A stretch of DNA of 64,000 bases, taken from NCBI GenBank assembly GCA_944474755.1, contig OX104120.1, positions 19,624,492 to 19,688,491 on the forward strand. The letters are read 5' to 3'. Source of the DNA: Limnoperna fortunei. Its lineage: Eukaryota; Mollusca; Bivalvia; Mytilida; Modiolidae. The position numbers and the translations under genes are program-made. Positions within the stretch are counted from its first letter, which is position 1. Each line of letters starts with the position of its first letter. The notes below the pieces were generated by a model. That model saw only the letters and a list, made by a program, of their open reading frames with translations. It was not told the DNA's origin and did no database searches. Positions 1 to 12,429 of this stretch are shown here, piece after piece.

Positions 1-2
1 AC

Positions 3-805
3 ACCACTGTTGCGCCAAAAGGTTCAAAATCTGTAACTGTCAAGACAACTGGCAATGAAAAAAACAGATTTACTGTAATGTTGGCATGTACAGCTGAAGG
101 TGCAAAGCTACCACCCTATGTCTTCTTTAAAAGAAAGACAATGCCAAAACTCAAGTTTCCACCTGGCATAACCGTTAAAGTACACCCAAATGGATGGTTC
201 AACACATAATGAAAGACTGGTTGACAAAGATATGGGGCAGACGTCCAGGGGCAAATCTTTCCCGAAGTCTGCTCGTCCTAGACGCATTCCGTTGCCATCA
301 TTCAGAAACAGTTAAGCAGATACTTAAGTCTGAACATCGCACAGTTATAGCCATCATTCCCGGGGGAATGACAAGCATGCTTCAGCCCCTAGATGTAAGC
401 ATTAACAAACCCATGAAAGTAATGCTGCACCAGAAATGGAACAACTGGATATCTGGTGACGACCACTCTTTTACGAATGGGGGAAGAATGAGGAAACCAG
501 AACTTCCAACAATTTGTTCATGGATTGTTGAGGCTTGGAATGAACTTGACCCACAGATAATTGTACACGCCTTCAAAAAATGTACAATTTCTAATGCCAT
601 GGACGATACAGAGGACGATATTGTCTGGGAAGATCAAGACAACCACACCAATGTTACTGAAGAAGAGTCAAGTGAAATAGAAGACGATCGTGAAATTTAC
701 TGCAACGACGAAGAAGATGAAGAGAACACACCACTAGCTGCTCTCAAGGACATTTATCAGATGTTCAGAGAAGAAGATGACGAATCCGATTTTGAAGGAT
801 TTTGA
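3..805 (+). pseudogene. Frameshifted pogo/Tigger-type transposase, C-terminal part
   Basis: This is the C-terminal half of a DDE_1-superfamily (pogo/Tigger/jerky-like) transposase. Frame 3 reads from base 3 to a stop near 205 and contains FTVMLACTAEG and NGWFNT. The protein then continues in frame 2 from 194 (MKDWLTKIWG). Visible landmarks are LLVLDAFRCHHSE (second catalytic Asp) and GGMTSMLQPLDVSINKP (third catalytic acidic residue), then a Trp-rich block and a very acidic tail (EDDREIYCNDEEDEE). The first catalytic Asp and the DNA-binding domains would lie before the window. The change of frame near 193-205 breaks the gene, so it is probably not active unless the base is an assembly error. 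Family assignment is firm; the exact family is not determined. Confidence 0.85.
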
Positions 806-2185
806 AAAAACTGTTGTGCATAATTTATATTTTGTTACAATGTTTGATGTTAACTGTTATATTTTTTTCTAGTGCTGATTAATAAATGATAGTGCAGTGT
901 CGTTTTAATTTTTTTATATTTCGTCTAAACACTTGGACCAGTAAAAGCCTAGAAGTTGATGGGTTTATTCCTGTTTTTATCGTTTTGTTCATTCAAACAC
1001 TCACCTGTAAATAACCTCAATGAAAAAATATCAAACATCACAAAATTTAATATAATTTTTTAATCAATGCCATCAAAACATCGATAAATAAAATCTGGCG
1101 AAAACAACGCCATTTGCAATTATTTAACGTGTACGTGTCAAACACAGAAATTATTTTCGTATCTTTTTTTATTCTTTGAATATATATTGTATAATAAATA
1201 ATTGTTATTACAAATATTAAAAAATCAACTTTTAACATCCATTTATCGTTTTCTCATTAAAATTCAAATGGATCATATTAACATAAATACGCAAACAACT
1301 GAACATAACAAAATGGCGACCGCTAGAAAAACTTCTTACGCGGGTGGAAAAAACTCCTTAGAGTCCGTAGTTACGTATAATCCGCACCCACACTTCTGAA
1401 ATGAGATCCATAGAAAAAACTGCGGACAATACGCAACTGTTTACGGTAATGTTCATAAATAAAGCCACTAACTAAAACAAGTTAATGTGAGCTAATCCTC
1501 CCTGCTCTATAACTTCAGGGAGGTCTGAAAATAAATTCAACAATATGACATGATAATACAATTTAAAGATATTGACAAAATTTCAGAATGGTATCATATA
1601 TCAATTCTAAAAAAATGCGGAAGAAAAATGGTTACATCCACTCACACACCCAAAACAGTAAACCCCTATTCCATAAGGGTAGAATGGGTTTATGTCAAGA
1701 TATTTTTTACACAACTATTGCACCCCACGTAATATGGGTTATTGCAAAGTAATGATTATGCTGACAATATATTTTATATTTTACCTTTCCTCTTTTCTTC
1801 AATATCTGAATTCTGTAAAACTGCATCTTTTGTAGCACTCAGCTCTGAAAATGTTAATTATTTGTGACTATCATTAATTGCCATGTGATATCTAAATGGT
1901 TCACATCATACGGTTCACCAATATGTAGTTAGTTGTTTGATATTTCCTAGATCACAATTTGGAATTTGTTATTCAAGTTGGTATGTATATAGGGAGGCAA
2001 TTTTTTTCTCTTTAAGATTTCAAAAAGTTACATTTGTAATAAAAATAAGAAACAATTAAAAAAAAAAGAATTGTCAAAACCCATAATAATTTTTTTCCTC
2101 ATGTGACAAATTTAGGCAGGAAAAAGCAAACAATAGTTTTATGTTTCGATTTATAGCTAAACTTGGGTTCTGATATTTAATATTA
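806..2185. other. AT-rich stretch, no gene seen
   Basis: The sequence just after the transposase has an AATAAA (near 880) that could be its old 3' end. Beyond that I see only AT-rich DNA with short spurious ORFs. Confidence 0.5.
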
Positions 2186-2404
2186 ACAAGTGTGGACTGT
2201 GAGCATGCTCACAAAGGGATACCCCCACTTCACTTTCAAGTCCAATTATCTCCCCTTAATAATATCCATGGCCTACATCTTCATATAATGTACTTCCTTT
2301 ATGCTAAGTTTCATTAAATTTCATCAAGTGTTGAAGTGGACAGACAGACAGGGCGATCCCTATATACCCCCAAACAAGTTTCTGGGGGGTGGGGTGGGGG
2401 TATA
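2186..2404 (+). mobile_element. Short family 3 hairpin-ended element
   Basis: The left end carries a GAGCATGCTC palindrome followed by GGATACCCCCAC. The right end is a purine/pyrimidine hairpin, TATACCCCC ... GGGGGTATA. This matches the architecture of the longer family 3 copy at 48775-49695: the left end has the same sequence as one arm of the right-end hairpin. The core is only about 100 bp here. Confidence 0.5.
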
Positions 2405-3386
2405 ATTATGATCCTCAAAATTGTTATAGTAAAATGTAAGAAAACCAAATGGTCAATAAAAATAAAAAACCATAAGACAGTGACAAAATCCATATTTAGA
2501 CCAAGGTACACAACACAAAGAAGAAACTAAAAAAGAATAAAATCTGAAAAATTTGTAACCAGAATGCTCCCACGCTTCCCATAAGGCTATAGACTAATTA
2601 ATGTTAAATGTGCAATGTGAAGTTGGATTTACTTCTGTTAAATGACTCTGATATAAGTTGAAATAAACTAATTATGAATGAAAAAAAATCCTGATTAATT
2701 TACAGCAATACCATGGCCACAGGGTGAAGAGCTCCTAGATGTGTGATAAATACTGAGGGAGATGTACTAAGTGAAACCCCGCCATTTTGCAGGAAAACTG
2801 CCAATCCCTTTCAAGATTAAAGATTGGAGGCGAATTCTAAACGCCAGGCTTCTGTGTTGACAAGATGGTGATGATCTTTTTATGTGGACTATGGTGATAA
2901 CTAGACCAGTTGGCCATGAAGGATGGAATATAATTACTTAAAAAAGATCCTACTTTTAGTTGCTTGGTCCATGTTTCCAGTACGATACAAACACTGAGCC
3001 CATCTAAGGTATAACTTGTATGAGGTGGACTGTGGATACCCATGGTCTAATGCCAACTTAATGGCTTCTTCACATTCCTACAAATGTACAAAGGTTTTGT
3101 GTAAACAAACAAACACGAAACACTAAAAAGGGAATTATAGTCAAACTATACCGGTACAAAGATATCTTCAGTATGAACATTAATTAGTTATCTAATAAAT
3201 TTTTATTTTTTGTATATATTAATAAGATCTGCTATAGACTAGGATCTGAAAAAGGGGGGTGGGTGGGTAATAGTTGTTTGGAAGAAATATTATATCCAGG
3301 TAAGAAAAAATTTAAGTCTCTCTTTAATGGGCAAACATCAGCATGTTTCAAGTAATGAGTGCAGTTCAATCATACTCCAAAATACT
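2405..3386. other. No gene; possible decayed SINE
   Basis: Bases about 2696-2870 resemble, in reverse orientation, the mid-part of the tRNA-derived SINEs found elsewhere in the window (TTTGCAGGAAAACTGCCAATCC compares with GTAGGAAAACTGGCAATCC at 35.9 kb). The match is weak. A G-rich run lies at 3256-3268. Nothing else is recognised. Confidence 0.3.
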
Positions 3387-3899
3387 TTTTTTTTTTTTTT
3401 TAGGAATTACAAATTTATTGCACAGAAAGCTGTTAACATTCACTTTGTCATTACAGCTTTCATTGACAAAGTACCCTGTTACAGGGTTTCATATTGGTAA
3501 TGTATAACTATGTTAATGTATTACAAATATAATGATTACATTATGAATTACGATTCTGTAAGTTGCTAACTATGTTCGGAAACTGACTGGCTCGTTTCCA
3601 TACTTGATTCGATTTTTAAAAAATATGGCATGGCTCGTGTCTCTGAGACCAGTGTATTAAATGAATTATGCCTATGGATTATATGTTTTACGTTATTTGT
3701 TCCTTCAATTTCATTGGTGAGTGTTTACTAATTAAAAGTCGGTAGTGAAATTAAATGATATTGCCGTCTCTGTTTTGGTTAGGTGTGATATAAGAAGGGA
3801 GGTAAATGTGAACAAGGAAGTAAAAGTAAATCGGAATATTGTTGTTGTAAAAATAGTAACAGATGTAGATACGTGTACAAGACAATATCTTTGGGAGCT

Positions 3900-5150
3900 T
3901 CATTGATCTTCATTCAGAAGTTTTTGAAACTTGGTTAACATTTTATTGTGATTGTCTTTTTTGAAATATAAATTAAATTCATGTTTAAAGATGCTGAAAT
4001 AGTCTACTATCTTTGATCTTTGTTGTGAGACATAGAATGCTTTGTATATAGAATATCCTAAAAAGGTTAATAAATGATTAAAGTTAGTGTATTCTTTATC
4101 CCAAATTTTGTATCCAAAGACTAGAAATTCCAGTTTCATTTTGTTAGTATAACCTATCTTGTTAAAAAGTTCATAAACTTTTTTCCAAAATGATGCAATG
4201 GATTTACAATCTATAAAAAAATGTTGGTATGTATCAATATACCCACACAATGGACACACAGGTGTTTTTGTGATTTTCCATGTAAAAAGATTTTGTTGAT
4301 TTGGTAAAATGTTACTTATTAACTTCCATCTGTACATTTTTAGCTTGTTTGTTTGAATACTTTGATGAATAAATTGCAAAGTTTTTTCAATATTAAATGA
4401 GGTTATGTTTAACATTTTCTTCCATTTTTCTATTCCAATGTTTGGCTCTGTTTTATCATTTACAATTTGTTCATAGAAGTTTTCTTTATTCAGATCTTTT
4501 ATTTGTATATTTTTTTTCCTAAGTCTAATTGCATGGTAATTTATGGTAACTTTAGTTTTTATAGAAGTTTCTGAATGTAATATATTAATCCATTCTTTTG
4601 GAATGGCTCGTTTTAGCGAGTTTATTTCAGATATCCAATTAATTTTTATTTTCAGTTTATTAAGTATGTAATTTTCTGAGATATACCCATTTTCATCTAT
4701 TATGTCATTTATATAAATTAAGTTGCTGTTTATCCAGTTTAACATAATAAGTGGTTTGTTTTTTAACTTGATATGTTTATTTCCCCAAATTATTTCATTT
4801 CTAATATTTATGTGGTTTTTTGGATCATTTGTTTCTCCTCCTTTAATTTCAAGCCAACATTTGATAATATCTTGGTAGAATTCAGGAATTTCATGTAATT
4901 TATCAAGATATTTCAAATTTTCTATTCCTAGATTCATTTTAAAAATAAAAAAGTTTTTTCCATATTGGTTTAAGAAGAATTTTGGTATTAGTATCCAGTT
5001 TTCTGAGGTAGCTTCTAGCATTCTAGTGACCCATTTTATTTTAAGACTTGTGAAATAGCTTTTTATATCTAACATTTTTAATCCCCCTTTGTTGTATTCT
5101 GCAATGAGAGTTTTTCTTTTTATTTTGTCTTTTTTACCTTCCCATATAAT
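3900..5150 (-). pseudogene. LINE ORF2 C-terminal part with zf-RVT
   Basis: The segment starts at IIWEGKKDKIKRKTLIAEYN, right after the palindromic insertion, and runs to the stop at 3900. It covers the thumb/connection region and the Cys-His block CPLCGYIDTYQHFFIDCKSI, the typical reverse-transcriptase zinc-binding domain of plant-like and L1/Tx1 LINEs. The preceding residues of the same protein (EKEIYQFI) lie at 5487-5510, on the other side of the insertion. Confidence 0.85.
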
Positions 5151-5484
5151 TTAATTTGCTTTGTAAGCTGAAATCTGATTGGTCGATTCAAATCGGGCAA
5201 TCCATATTATAAGAAATAACTTGCGTGACCTATGACCTAATCTTACGCCGTTAAAATTCAAATAGTTCCACGACGTCATCGACGTTTTTACCGCAAAAAT
5301 TGATAAGATTTATAGTTAAAATTAAATTATAAGGAATATTTCAAATTTCTGAACAGATTATACGATATAATATGGTTTGGGTCTGTTTACACCATTCATA
5401 AACCGCTTCGCGGTTTATTAGGCGTAAACAGACCCAAACCATATTATATCGTATAATCTGTTCAGAAATTTGAAGTATTCCTTA
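5151..5484. mobile_element. Palindrome-bearing insertion inside the LINE
   Basis: The LINE protein is interrupted between YQFI and IIWEG by about 334 bp. The right half (5331-5483) is a near-perfect inverted repeat with arms of roughly 60-75 bp, centred on AAACCGCTTCGCGGTTT. The left half (5151-5330) is not part of the palindrome. A TTAT on both sides may be a short target duplication. No coding capacity is seen. Confidence 0.75.
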
Positions 5485-5486
5485 AA

Positions 5487-7146
5487 TAAATTGATAAATT
5501 TCTTTCTCTATTAAATCTGTGAATGTTTTGTTTAGGGGTATAGCACTTGCTATATATGTAAATTTGGGAATTATTAGAGTTTTAACAATGAGTATTTTAC
5601 CTAACATAGTGAGGTTTCTTTTTTCCCATGATTTCATTAAATTTTTGGCTTTTTCTATATTTATTTCCCAGTTTAACTTGTTACATTCTTTTTTGTCTGT
5701 ACCAAAATATAAACCTAAAGCTTTGACTGGTTTGTTGGTAAAGTTTATGTTTTGTACTTTTTCCTTACAATGCTTGAGTTTTCCTATCCAAATACCTTCT
5801 GTTTTATTTTTGTTTAGTTTTAAACCTGAGTAGGATCCAAATATTTCTATTAAGTTTAAGGCAATTAATATTTCTTCTTTTGACTTTAAAAAAAGTGTAG
5901 TGTCGTCTGCTAATTGTGAGATTTTCAAATTATGTGTTTTTCCATCTAATTTAATTTAAATTCCTTTAATATTAGTTTCATTTCTTAGCTTATTGGCCAT
6001 AATTTCCACTGCTATTACAAAAATTATCGAAGAGCAAGGACATCCTTGACGAATTCCTCTCTGTAATTTCAAGGGGGCAGAAATCCATCCATTATTTATC
6101 ACTGAACTATTTATTTGATTGTACAAGGTTTTGATCCAGTTTATAAAAGAGTTATTAAATCCGAAGTGATGTAAAGTTTGATACATAAAATTCCAATTTA
6201 AGGTGTCAAAAGCTTTAGAAAAGTCAATGAATAAAATTGCGCCTTGTATGTTTAGTTTGTCCGCATAGTCTATTATGTCTTGTATTTGTCGTAGGTTAAA
6301 TCCTATGTATCTGTTTTTAATATATCCTGTCTGGTCAGAATTAATAATTAAATTTAAAACAGTTTTTATTCTACAAGCTAGAGTGTATGATAGAATCTTA
6401 TAATCTGTATTTAACAGGGAGATTGGTCTGTAGTTCGTGAGGTCAAGTGGGTCTTTATTTTTGTAAATCAAATTTAGAATACTTTGTCTTTGAGAAAAGG
6501 GAAGTGTTTGCTTGTTGTAGCTTGTATTAAATACCTTTACCAGAATTGGTCCCAATAAATTCCAAAATTGTTTATAAAAATTGGTGCTTAATCCATCCAT
6601 TCCTGGACTTTTGTTTAATTTTAAATTATTTATAGCTGTGGTTAATTCTTCTAAAGTGACATATCCATCACAGGCATTACTTTCTTCTTTTGTTAATTTA
6701 TGTTGTATTTTTGTGTTACTTATATATTCAAAAGATTTATCATAGTTTTCATCATTTTCTTTAGAATACAGTTTTTGGTAAAAAGATCTCTCAAGTTTGA
6801 ATATGTTTGATTGATTTGAAATAATATTTCCCTTTTCATCTCTTAATTTAAGTATTGTTTTTTTAGTTTGTCTAATTTTCTCTAAGCCTAAAAACTATTT
6901 ATTATTTTTTTCGCCCTTTTCGATCCATTGTTGCTTAGATATAATTTGAGCTCCTCGTGCCTTATCTTCATATTCTTGTTCTATCTTTTTTCCTAAGTAA
7001 TTAATTTTTTCTAGTAAAATGCTGTTTTCTGTTTTATCGTACTTTTCTGTTAGTAGTTTTAATTCTGTTTCTATGTTATTCGCTTCTTGTTTTTTAAGTT
7101 TTGCTCTATTTTTGCAGTATTTTATACTATATTCTTTAATTTCCAA
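5487..7146 (-). pseudogene. LINE reverse transcriptase domain
   Basis: Conserved RT blocks appear in order on the minus strand: KSPGMDGLSTNFYKQFW, NYRPISLLNTDYKILSYTLA, LFIDFSKAFDTLNW (block A), GIRQGCPCSSIIFVIAVE (block B) and ISQLADDTTLF, where the catalytic motif is ADD. An in-frame stop interrupts the chain near 5945, within a repeated AAATT, and another near 6894. The chain is otherwise continuous. LADD rather than YADD is acceptable for this family, so the stops, not the active site, show that it is dead. Confidence 0.9.
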
Positions 7147-7201
7147 CTTTAGTGCATCCCAAAGTAGACTTGTTTCAATACTTTCTTTTTCTATTTTTTT
7201 T

Positions 7202-7612
7202 TTAATAATTATTGATTAAATTCTCTATATGGGTTTTGTAAGCTTCTTCTAAAAGTATAGAATTATTTAGCTTCCAGTATCCTGGTCCTTTGCTGTTTGC
7301 AGTTACACTTTGAATTTTCAGTGATACTGCCTGATGGTCAGTACTTTTTATCATTATCGGACGAATATCACAGGATTTAACATTTTGGCCACAATCTTTA
7401 TTAATTAAAAACATGTCGATTCTGCTAGCTTGACTGTGATTATTTCTTCTCCATGTAAATTGTATTTTTTTAGTGTTTCGCTTTCGCCAAACATCTATTA
7501 GATTATTTAATTTAATGAGTGTTTTTAGACTGTTAACTGGTTTCCTTTCATTTTTTTTTCCTTTAACATTTTTTCTATCTAAATGTGATATACTTATAAA
7601 ATCCGCTACTAA
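7202..7612 (-). pseudogene. LINE endonuclease C-terminal fragment
   Basis: The fragment contains FTWRRNNHSQASRIDMFLI and STDHQAVSLKI, the SRID and SDH blocks of the LINE apurinic/apyrimidinic endonuclease, followed by GPGYWKLNNSIL. The N-terminal catalytic blocks are absent. It is out of frame with the RT part because of a run of A residues near 7200. Confidence 0.8.
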
Positions 7613-7614
7613 TG

Positions 7615-8585
7615 ACATACAAGTGTGGACACAGAAAAATGTCTCGCCTGCATTCCGCATCAGTAACGAAAATAAATTTCGTCATAAGCATTACGTAAAT
7701 AGCATTAAATATCAGCAGAGGCTTGTATACAAAATATTGTCAACATACCATGCATAGTTACAGGGGAACAGCCGTAACCCAAAAACTTCAACGCAGTCGC
7801 TGGACCGTGAAATTGAGGTCAAGGTCAGGTGACACCTCCCAGACAGTCATGTACTAGTCAATAGCAACCTATACACCAAATATTGTCATCCTACCATGCG
7901 TAGTTACAGAGGAACTGTCGTAACCCAAAAAATTTAACGTAGTCACTGGACCGTGAAATTGAGGTCAAGGTCAGGTGACACCTATCAGACAGTCATGTAC
8001 TAGTCATCAGCAACCTATACACCAAATATTGTCATCCTACCATGCGTAGTTACAGAGGAACTGTCGTAACCCAAAAACTTTAACGCAGTTGCTGGACCGT
8101 GAAATTGAGGTCAAGGTCAGGTGACACCTACCAGACAGTCATGTACTAGTCATCAGCAACCTATACACCAAATATTGTCATCCTACCATGCGTGGTTACA
8201 GAGGAGTTGTCGTAACCCAAAAACTTTAACGTAGTCGCTGGACCATGAAATTGAGGTCAAGGTCAGGTGACACCTACCAGACAGTCATGTACTACTAGTC
8301 ATCAGCAACCTATACACCAAATATTGTCATCCTACCATGCGTAGTTACAGAGGAACTGTCGTAACCCAAAACTTTAACGTAGTCGCTAGACCGTGAAATT
8401 GAGGTCAAGGTCAGGTGACAGACTGGCAAGTACTCATCATAAGCTACCTCTGGACCAAATTTGATGGACCTAGGGCTTGGGCTTACAAATATATGAAGCA
8501 AGATGTCAAGTGTTTACGCCGCCGCCGGATTCCCATACATATGTCTCGCCTCCAGCGACTTTCGTCGCAGGCGAGACAAAAATAG
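7615..8585 (+). mobile_element. Family 1 hairpin-ended element, copy A
   Basis: The 5' end reads ACAAGTGTGGACACAG and then ATGTCTCGCCTGC. The core holds four or five 146-bp tandem units, each containing CAAATATTGTCATCCTACCA and GTGAAATTGAGGTCAAGGTC. A unique 3' block follows (ACCAAATTTGATGGACCTAG, then CCGCCGCCGG). The 3' end is a terminal hairpin, GTCTCGCCT...GCGAC-TTTC-GTCGC-AGGCGAGAC. The 5' GTCTCGCCTG is an inverted copy of the 3' arm. Short inverted ends, a 3' hairpin and a tandem core match what is described for bivalve pearl-like and Helentron-associated non-autonomous elements. There is no ORF, so it would need a helper. Confidence 0.75.
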
Positions 8586-8861
8586 CATGGAATAAACATT
8601 CTACAAGCCCTATTATATCTTTTTATGAAAAGACATTTAATCAATGGGTCGGGCATCAAAGAAAACAGTTGTATGCAAGCACTTAGCTGGACTCATCTGC
8701 GATATGTGGGACTCATGAAAATTTTTTGGGACTCACCACTTTCAAAAGTGATGAGTCCATCACTCACCATAAAAAATCCTACAAGTATCACTGGGTCTAT
8801 ATGCCTATGTAGAATATGTAGACTATAAGTTAATGTGGTCAATGTGAAGTAACGTATGTTC

Positions 8862-9300
8862 AGTCTATAGGTTTAGGTGGAATTTTCAGTGTAAGGTCCA
8901 TAGGTCTATGTAGACAATAAGTCTATGTGTCTACTGGTCAATGTGTAGTTAGTTATGTAGTCTTTAGGTCTAGGTGGTCTTTTCAGTTAAAAGGTCCACC
9001 TATGTGGTCTATTTGAAGTAAGGACTAAGGTATGTACAGTCTATAGATCTAGGTGGACTCGAAAGGTCCATTGGTCTATAATGGACAATAAGTCTATGTG
9101 AAGTAATTTATGTATAGTCTTATAGGTCTAGGTGGACTTTTTGGTCCATAGGCCTATGTAAACTATAAGTCTATATGGTCTATTGGTCTTTGTGAAGTAA
9201 GGTATGTAGAGTCTATAGGTCAAATTAGAATTATCAGTCTTAAGGCCCATAGGTCTATGAAGACTCCAAGTCTATGTGGACTATATATCAATGTGATCTA
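8862..9300. repeat. Degenerate tandem repeat, 78-96 bp units
   Basis: AGTCTATAGGTCTAGGTGGA-like unit starts occur near 8862, 8958, 9038, 9116 and 9210, with internal AAGTCTATGTG and GGTCCATAGGTCTATG motifs. About five diverged units can be seen, tapering out towards 9400. There is no coding. Confidence 0.7.
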
Positions 9301-9399
9301 AAGATCTATGTGCTATGTGGACTATAGATCTACTGCTATGTGGAATGTAAGTATAGATCTATATTGACTATAAGAGTATGTGGACTATAGGTCCAACCA

Positions 9400-10827
9400 T
9401 TATAACAGTGTTCCTGAATTTGGGCCTTGCCAACAGAGTACATCAATGTATGCTTTACTGAATATAGACTTTTGAATGGCACACAACTTGGGGTGGGTTC
9501 ATTGTTTAAAATGTTAAAACATCCTGGTCTACTATCTAAAGTTGTTGTCAATTTTCACAGAATTAGAAATAAAAAATCCCTACAAAATGTTAATTTCCTA
9601 TCAAGTTCATGGGAATAGCACATGTCCTCTAAATTAAGAGAATATATTCCTGGAGTTATTGTTCAAGCTAATTTCAGCTGTATCTTGACATTCAGTTTTT
9701 ATTGGGGAAGGGAGATGGATGAATTGGAGAGAACTCCAAACATCAGCTGAAAATCCTGTATTTCTCCTAAACCGATGTAAAATAATTTTGTTAAATTTTA
9801 TCTTAGTGCTACATTATAAGCACATGTTCAAACTACCTGTCCAATATTAAAGATTATTTTGAAAAATAAATAAAATAAAATAATAAAGATGATTTTTGAT
9901 AAGTTTTAATTTCAAGTAATAGCAATCATTTGCAGTAAAAGTGATGAAAGACAACTACACAAGGAGTGCCAAAGTTTGAAAAATTGATCAAAGACAGAAA
10001 TGACCAGATTTCGTTAAACAGGAAGTAGGTGAGCGTCAGACCTTAAATTGAATCCCACGTTATGGGAGGTCATGCTGATGCTGCATACCAAATTTCAAGA
10101 GAATGTGATTAGTTGCTGAGAAAACTGTGACGAAAATTTTGTCCCCGTCCCCCAACATTCACCATACTAGAAGCCGAATTTTCACTCTGAAATCCAGCCA
10201 AAAATGAATGTGAAGCTCAAATAACATGGTTGCCATCTATGAAAAAAATTGATTATTCATTTCTTAAATAAACTCCTGCTTAATGTTAGGGGTTTCCCTG
10301 GGAAACTCCAATTTCCCCATCCAGTAAACTGGATTTCATGATATAGCTGAAGAAAATGACAACAAACAATCATTTAAATAACCAAACCTTGTAATGTTCT
10401 AAGTAAAACATTGCTGCTGAACAGTTTCCATAGGCCAAACCAAGATCTGGACTATTTTCTGGTGCTTCCATAATACTCTAAAAATTTTAAAGAAAATGTT
10501 CTCTTCTATTAAAATAGTTAATTTCTTACATCACTGAGCAAAGTTTAAAAAATGTATGGCTATTTTGCAGTATTTTCGTTTGATCTTTATGTGCAGTATT
10601 ATCCCACCTTACTCAACTAAAGCATATGACCTCGCTGTCAAGATGTCACACTTAACCAAGAACATGATTTCTAAATGGAAAATAAAACATTTGAAAACAT
10701 TGTTTTTTAAAAGACAAAATTTAAAGTATTCTTCCAAAATATGTGCACACCTATGTATTTATAAAACATCTACATCAAATACACATATGAAATAATACTT
10801 TGGTAGTTTAAAAGGCCTTTTTCATCT
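9400..10827. other. No gene seen
   Basis: The stretch is AT-rich. Bases 9665-9740 (TTCAGCTGTATCTTGAC ... TTTTTATTGGGGAAGGGAG) look like a worn reverse-oriented SINE tail like those at 30671 and 42694. Nothing else is recognised. Confidence 0.4.
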
Positions 10828-11069
10828 TCAGCCTATAGCAGAGGTAATGGTAGTTAATAATCTACAATTGATCATGTGGTATGTCAACTCTGAAGTCTCA
10901 CTACAGGCAGGATGTGCTCGATTCCCGTCTTAATTGTCAAAAATTGCTAGTTTCCTACCAAAGATTGGGATTGTTCCTGGTACTCTGGCTTCCTCCCCAG
11001 TGAAAAAAGAACACCACGATATTGGTGCAAAATTGTTAAATCATTATTAAAACAAACAAACAAACAACC
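10828..11069 (+). mobile_element. tRNA-derived SINE
   Basis: The body has a promoter-like region with GTGCTCGATTCCCG, close to a B box. A tail domain follows (CTGGCTTCCTCCCCAGTGAA, then ACACCACGATATTGGTGCAA), ending in an (AAAC)n tail at 11052-11068. The tail domain recurs in other copies in both orientations, which defines the family. It may belong to one of the mollusc SINE families, but I cannot name it. Confidence 0.55.
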
Positions 11070-11099
11070 TTTTGTCTATGAAAAAATGCATGTCTGACT

Positions 11100-11310
11100 A
11101 ATTTGGGTCAAATGGCACAGTTGGTTGAGCATGATGTTGTCAAGATGTGCTTGACCTTCACCTTCAGTCTTATCCAACAAGGGTTGCCATTTATCTGACA
11201 ACGGTTGAGGGTCCTCACTCAGTACTCTAGCTTCCTCCTCTAACTGGGTATCATGATACACTTGTAAAATTGCTGAACATGGCATGAAACATCTAACAAA
11301 AGTACTTTTA
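11100..11310 (+). mobile_element. Second SINE copy, diverged
   Basis: It starts with a tRNA-like A-box region (TGGCACAGTTGGTTGAGCAT) and contains ACTCTAGCTTCCTCCTCTAA and ACACTTGTAAAATTGCTGAA, matching the tail domain of the copy at 10828. There is no clear poly-A type tail. Confidence 0.5.
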
Positions 11311-12198
11311 CTGTGATTCACAAGGTATCAAGGTTTCCTCATTTATCCACACAATACTATATAGTTTTCAACAAATTACTTTTGTTTTCTATAAGTGAAT
11401 GTCTTTAAACAACTCGCTGTGATGTTTTTACTGTTTTTACTTTTCAAGAGATGTAATTTTTAAGAACATTACATCAGCACTAAACAAACCTGTATATAAC
11501 ATGAAAGTGCATCATCATATTTCTTTAATTTAAACAATGTGTTGCCATGGTTCCTATGAAGTATTGACTTTTCTTCGGATTTCAAATGAAGCTTGTCAGT
11601 GGATTGAAAATAGAATTGAAGCCAGGGAATTTTCCTAAAATAAAACAAAAAATAACATACATGTTAATAGCATCTTTTGACATATTATGATTTTTATTTA
11701 AACATTTTAATCACCTACTTACTTCAGCAGCACGAGAAAGCACCGTGACAATTTATACAAAATTCAGCAACTGGATTAATTCTACATGTCTTGAGCACAT
11801 CTAGTATTTTGGAAGAAGATGATAAAAAAAGATAAAAAATCTGTGGCAATAGGTCCCTAATTGAAGAATTAAAGAAACCCCAAAATTCTTACCAAATGTG
11901 CATTATAAAATCAGTTGTTTACTAGTATGAAGAAACAAAAACTTTTCCTGTTCCGTTTTTACAATAACCAAAAAGAAATGTGTTGAAAATCAATCAAAGC
12001 TCTTCATATCAGGAATTTACTCTGAGCAACCATAAAAGATTAATTATTCATTATCTAATTACATGTACTTCCCATGTAATAGATGATAATACAAAAAGGC
12101 TGCTGATTTTGTTCATTACTATCTTGCAGACAGTTTACGAATTTGGTTGTCAAACTACTTGTCATTAAAGCATTTTGAGTTGATATATATACAGGCAT
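11311..12198. other. No gene seen
   Basis: AT-rich sequence between the SINE pair and the nested palindromic element. Nothing is recognised. Confidence 0.5.
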
Positions 12199-12429
12199 CC
12201 TCACAAGTCAGGGTTTCTGTATCCACATGTGTCCACGAAACCCTGACAAACTTAGTTAGGAAATTCCCAGGCTAGAAGATTTTCATATGACGTCAAACCT
12301 TCAAAACTTCAACTAATGAAATTGCTTGAAAGATGCAAGTGTTTGGCAGTAGTCATTTTTACTTATTCTTGAGTTGGGAGAAAACGTAACACAACTAACA
12401 AATAACACGATAAAAACAAACTATAAACA

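Larger units (their letters stand above)
3387..7612 (-). mobile_element. 5'-truncated L1/Tx1-like LINE
   Basis: This is a non-LTR retrotransposon read on the minus strand: partial apurinic endonuclease, reverse transcriptase, then a C-terminal zinc-binding (zf-RVT) domain. A 3' UTR of about 500 bp follows and ends in a poly(A), seen as a T-run at 3387-3402, with AATAAA just upstream on the minus strand. The 5' part is missing: the endonuclease starts mid-domain at about 7612, where the family 1 element at 7615 begins. It is dead. There is a frameshift in an A-run near 7200, an in-frame stop in place of Tyr in the GEKNNK-FLGLEK motif near 6894, a small duplication with a stop near 5945, and a palindromic insertion at 5151-5484. 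Confidence 0.9.
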
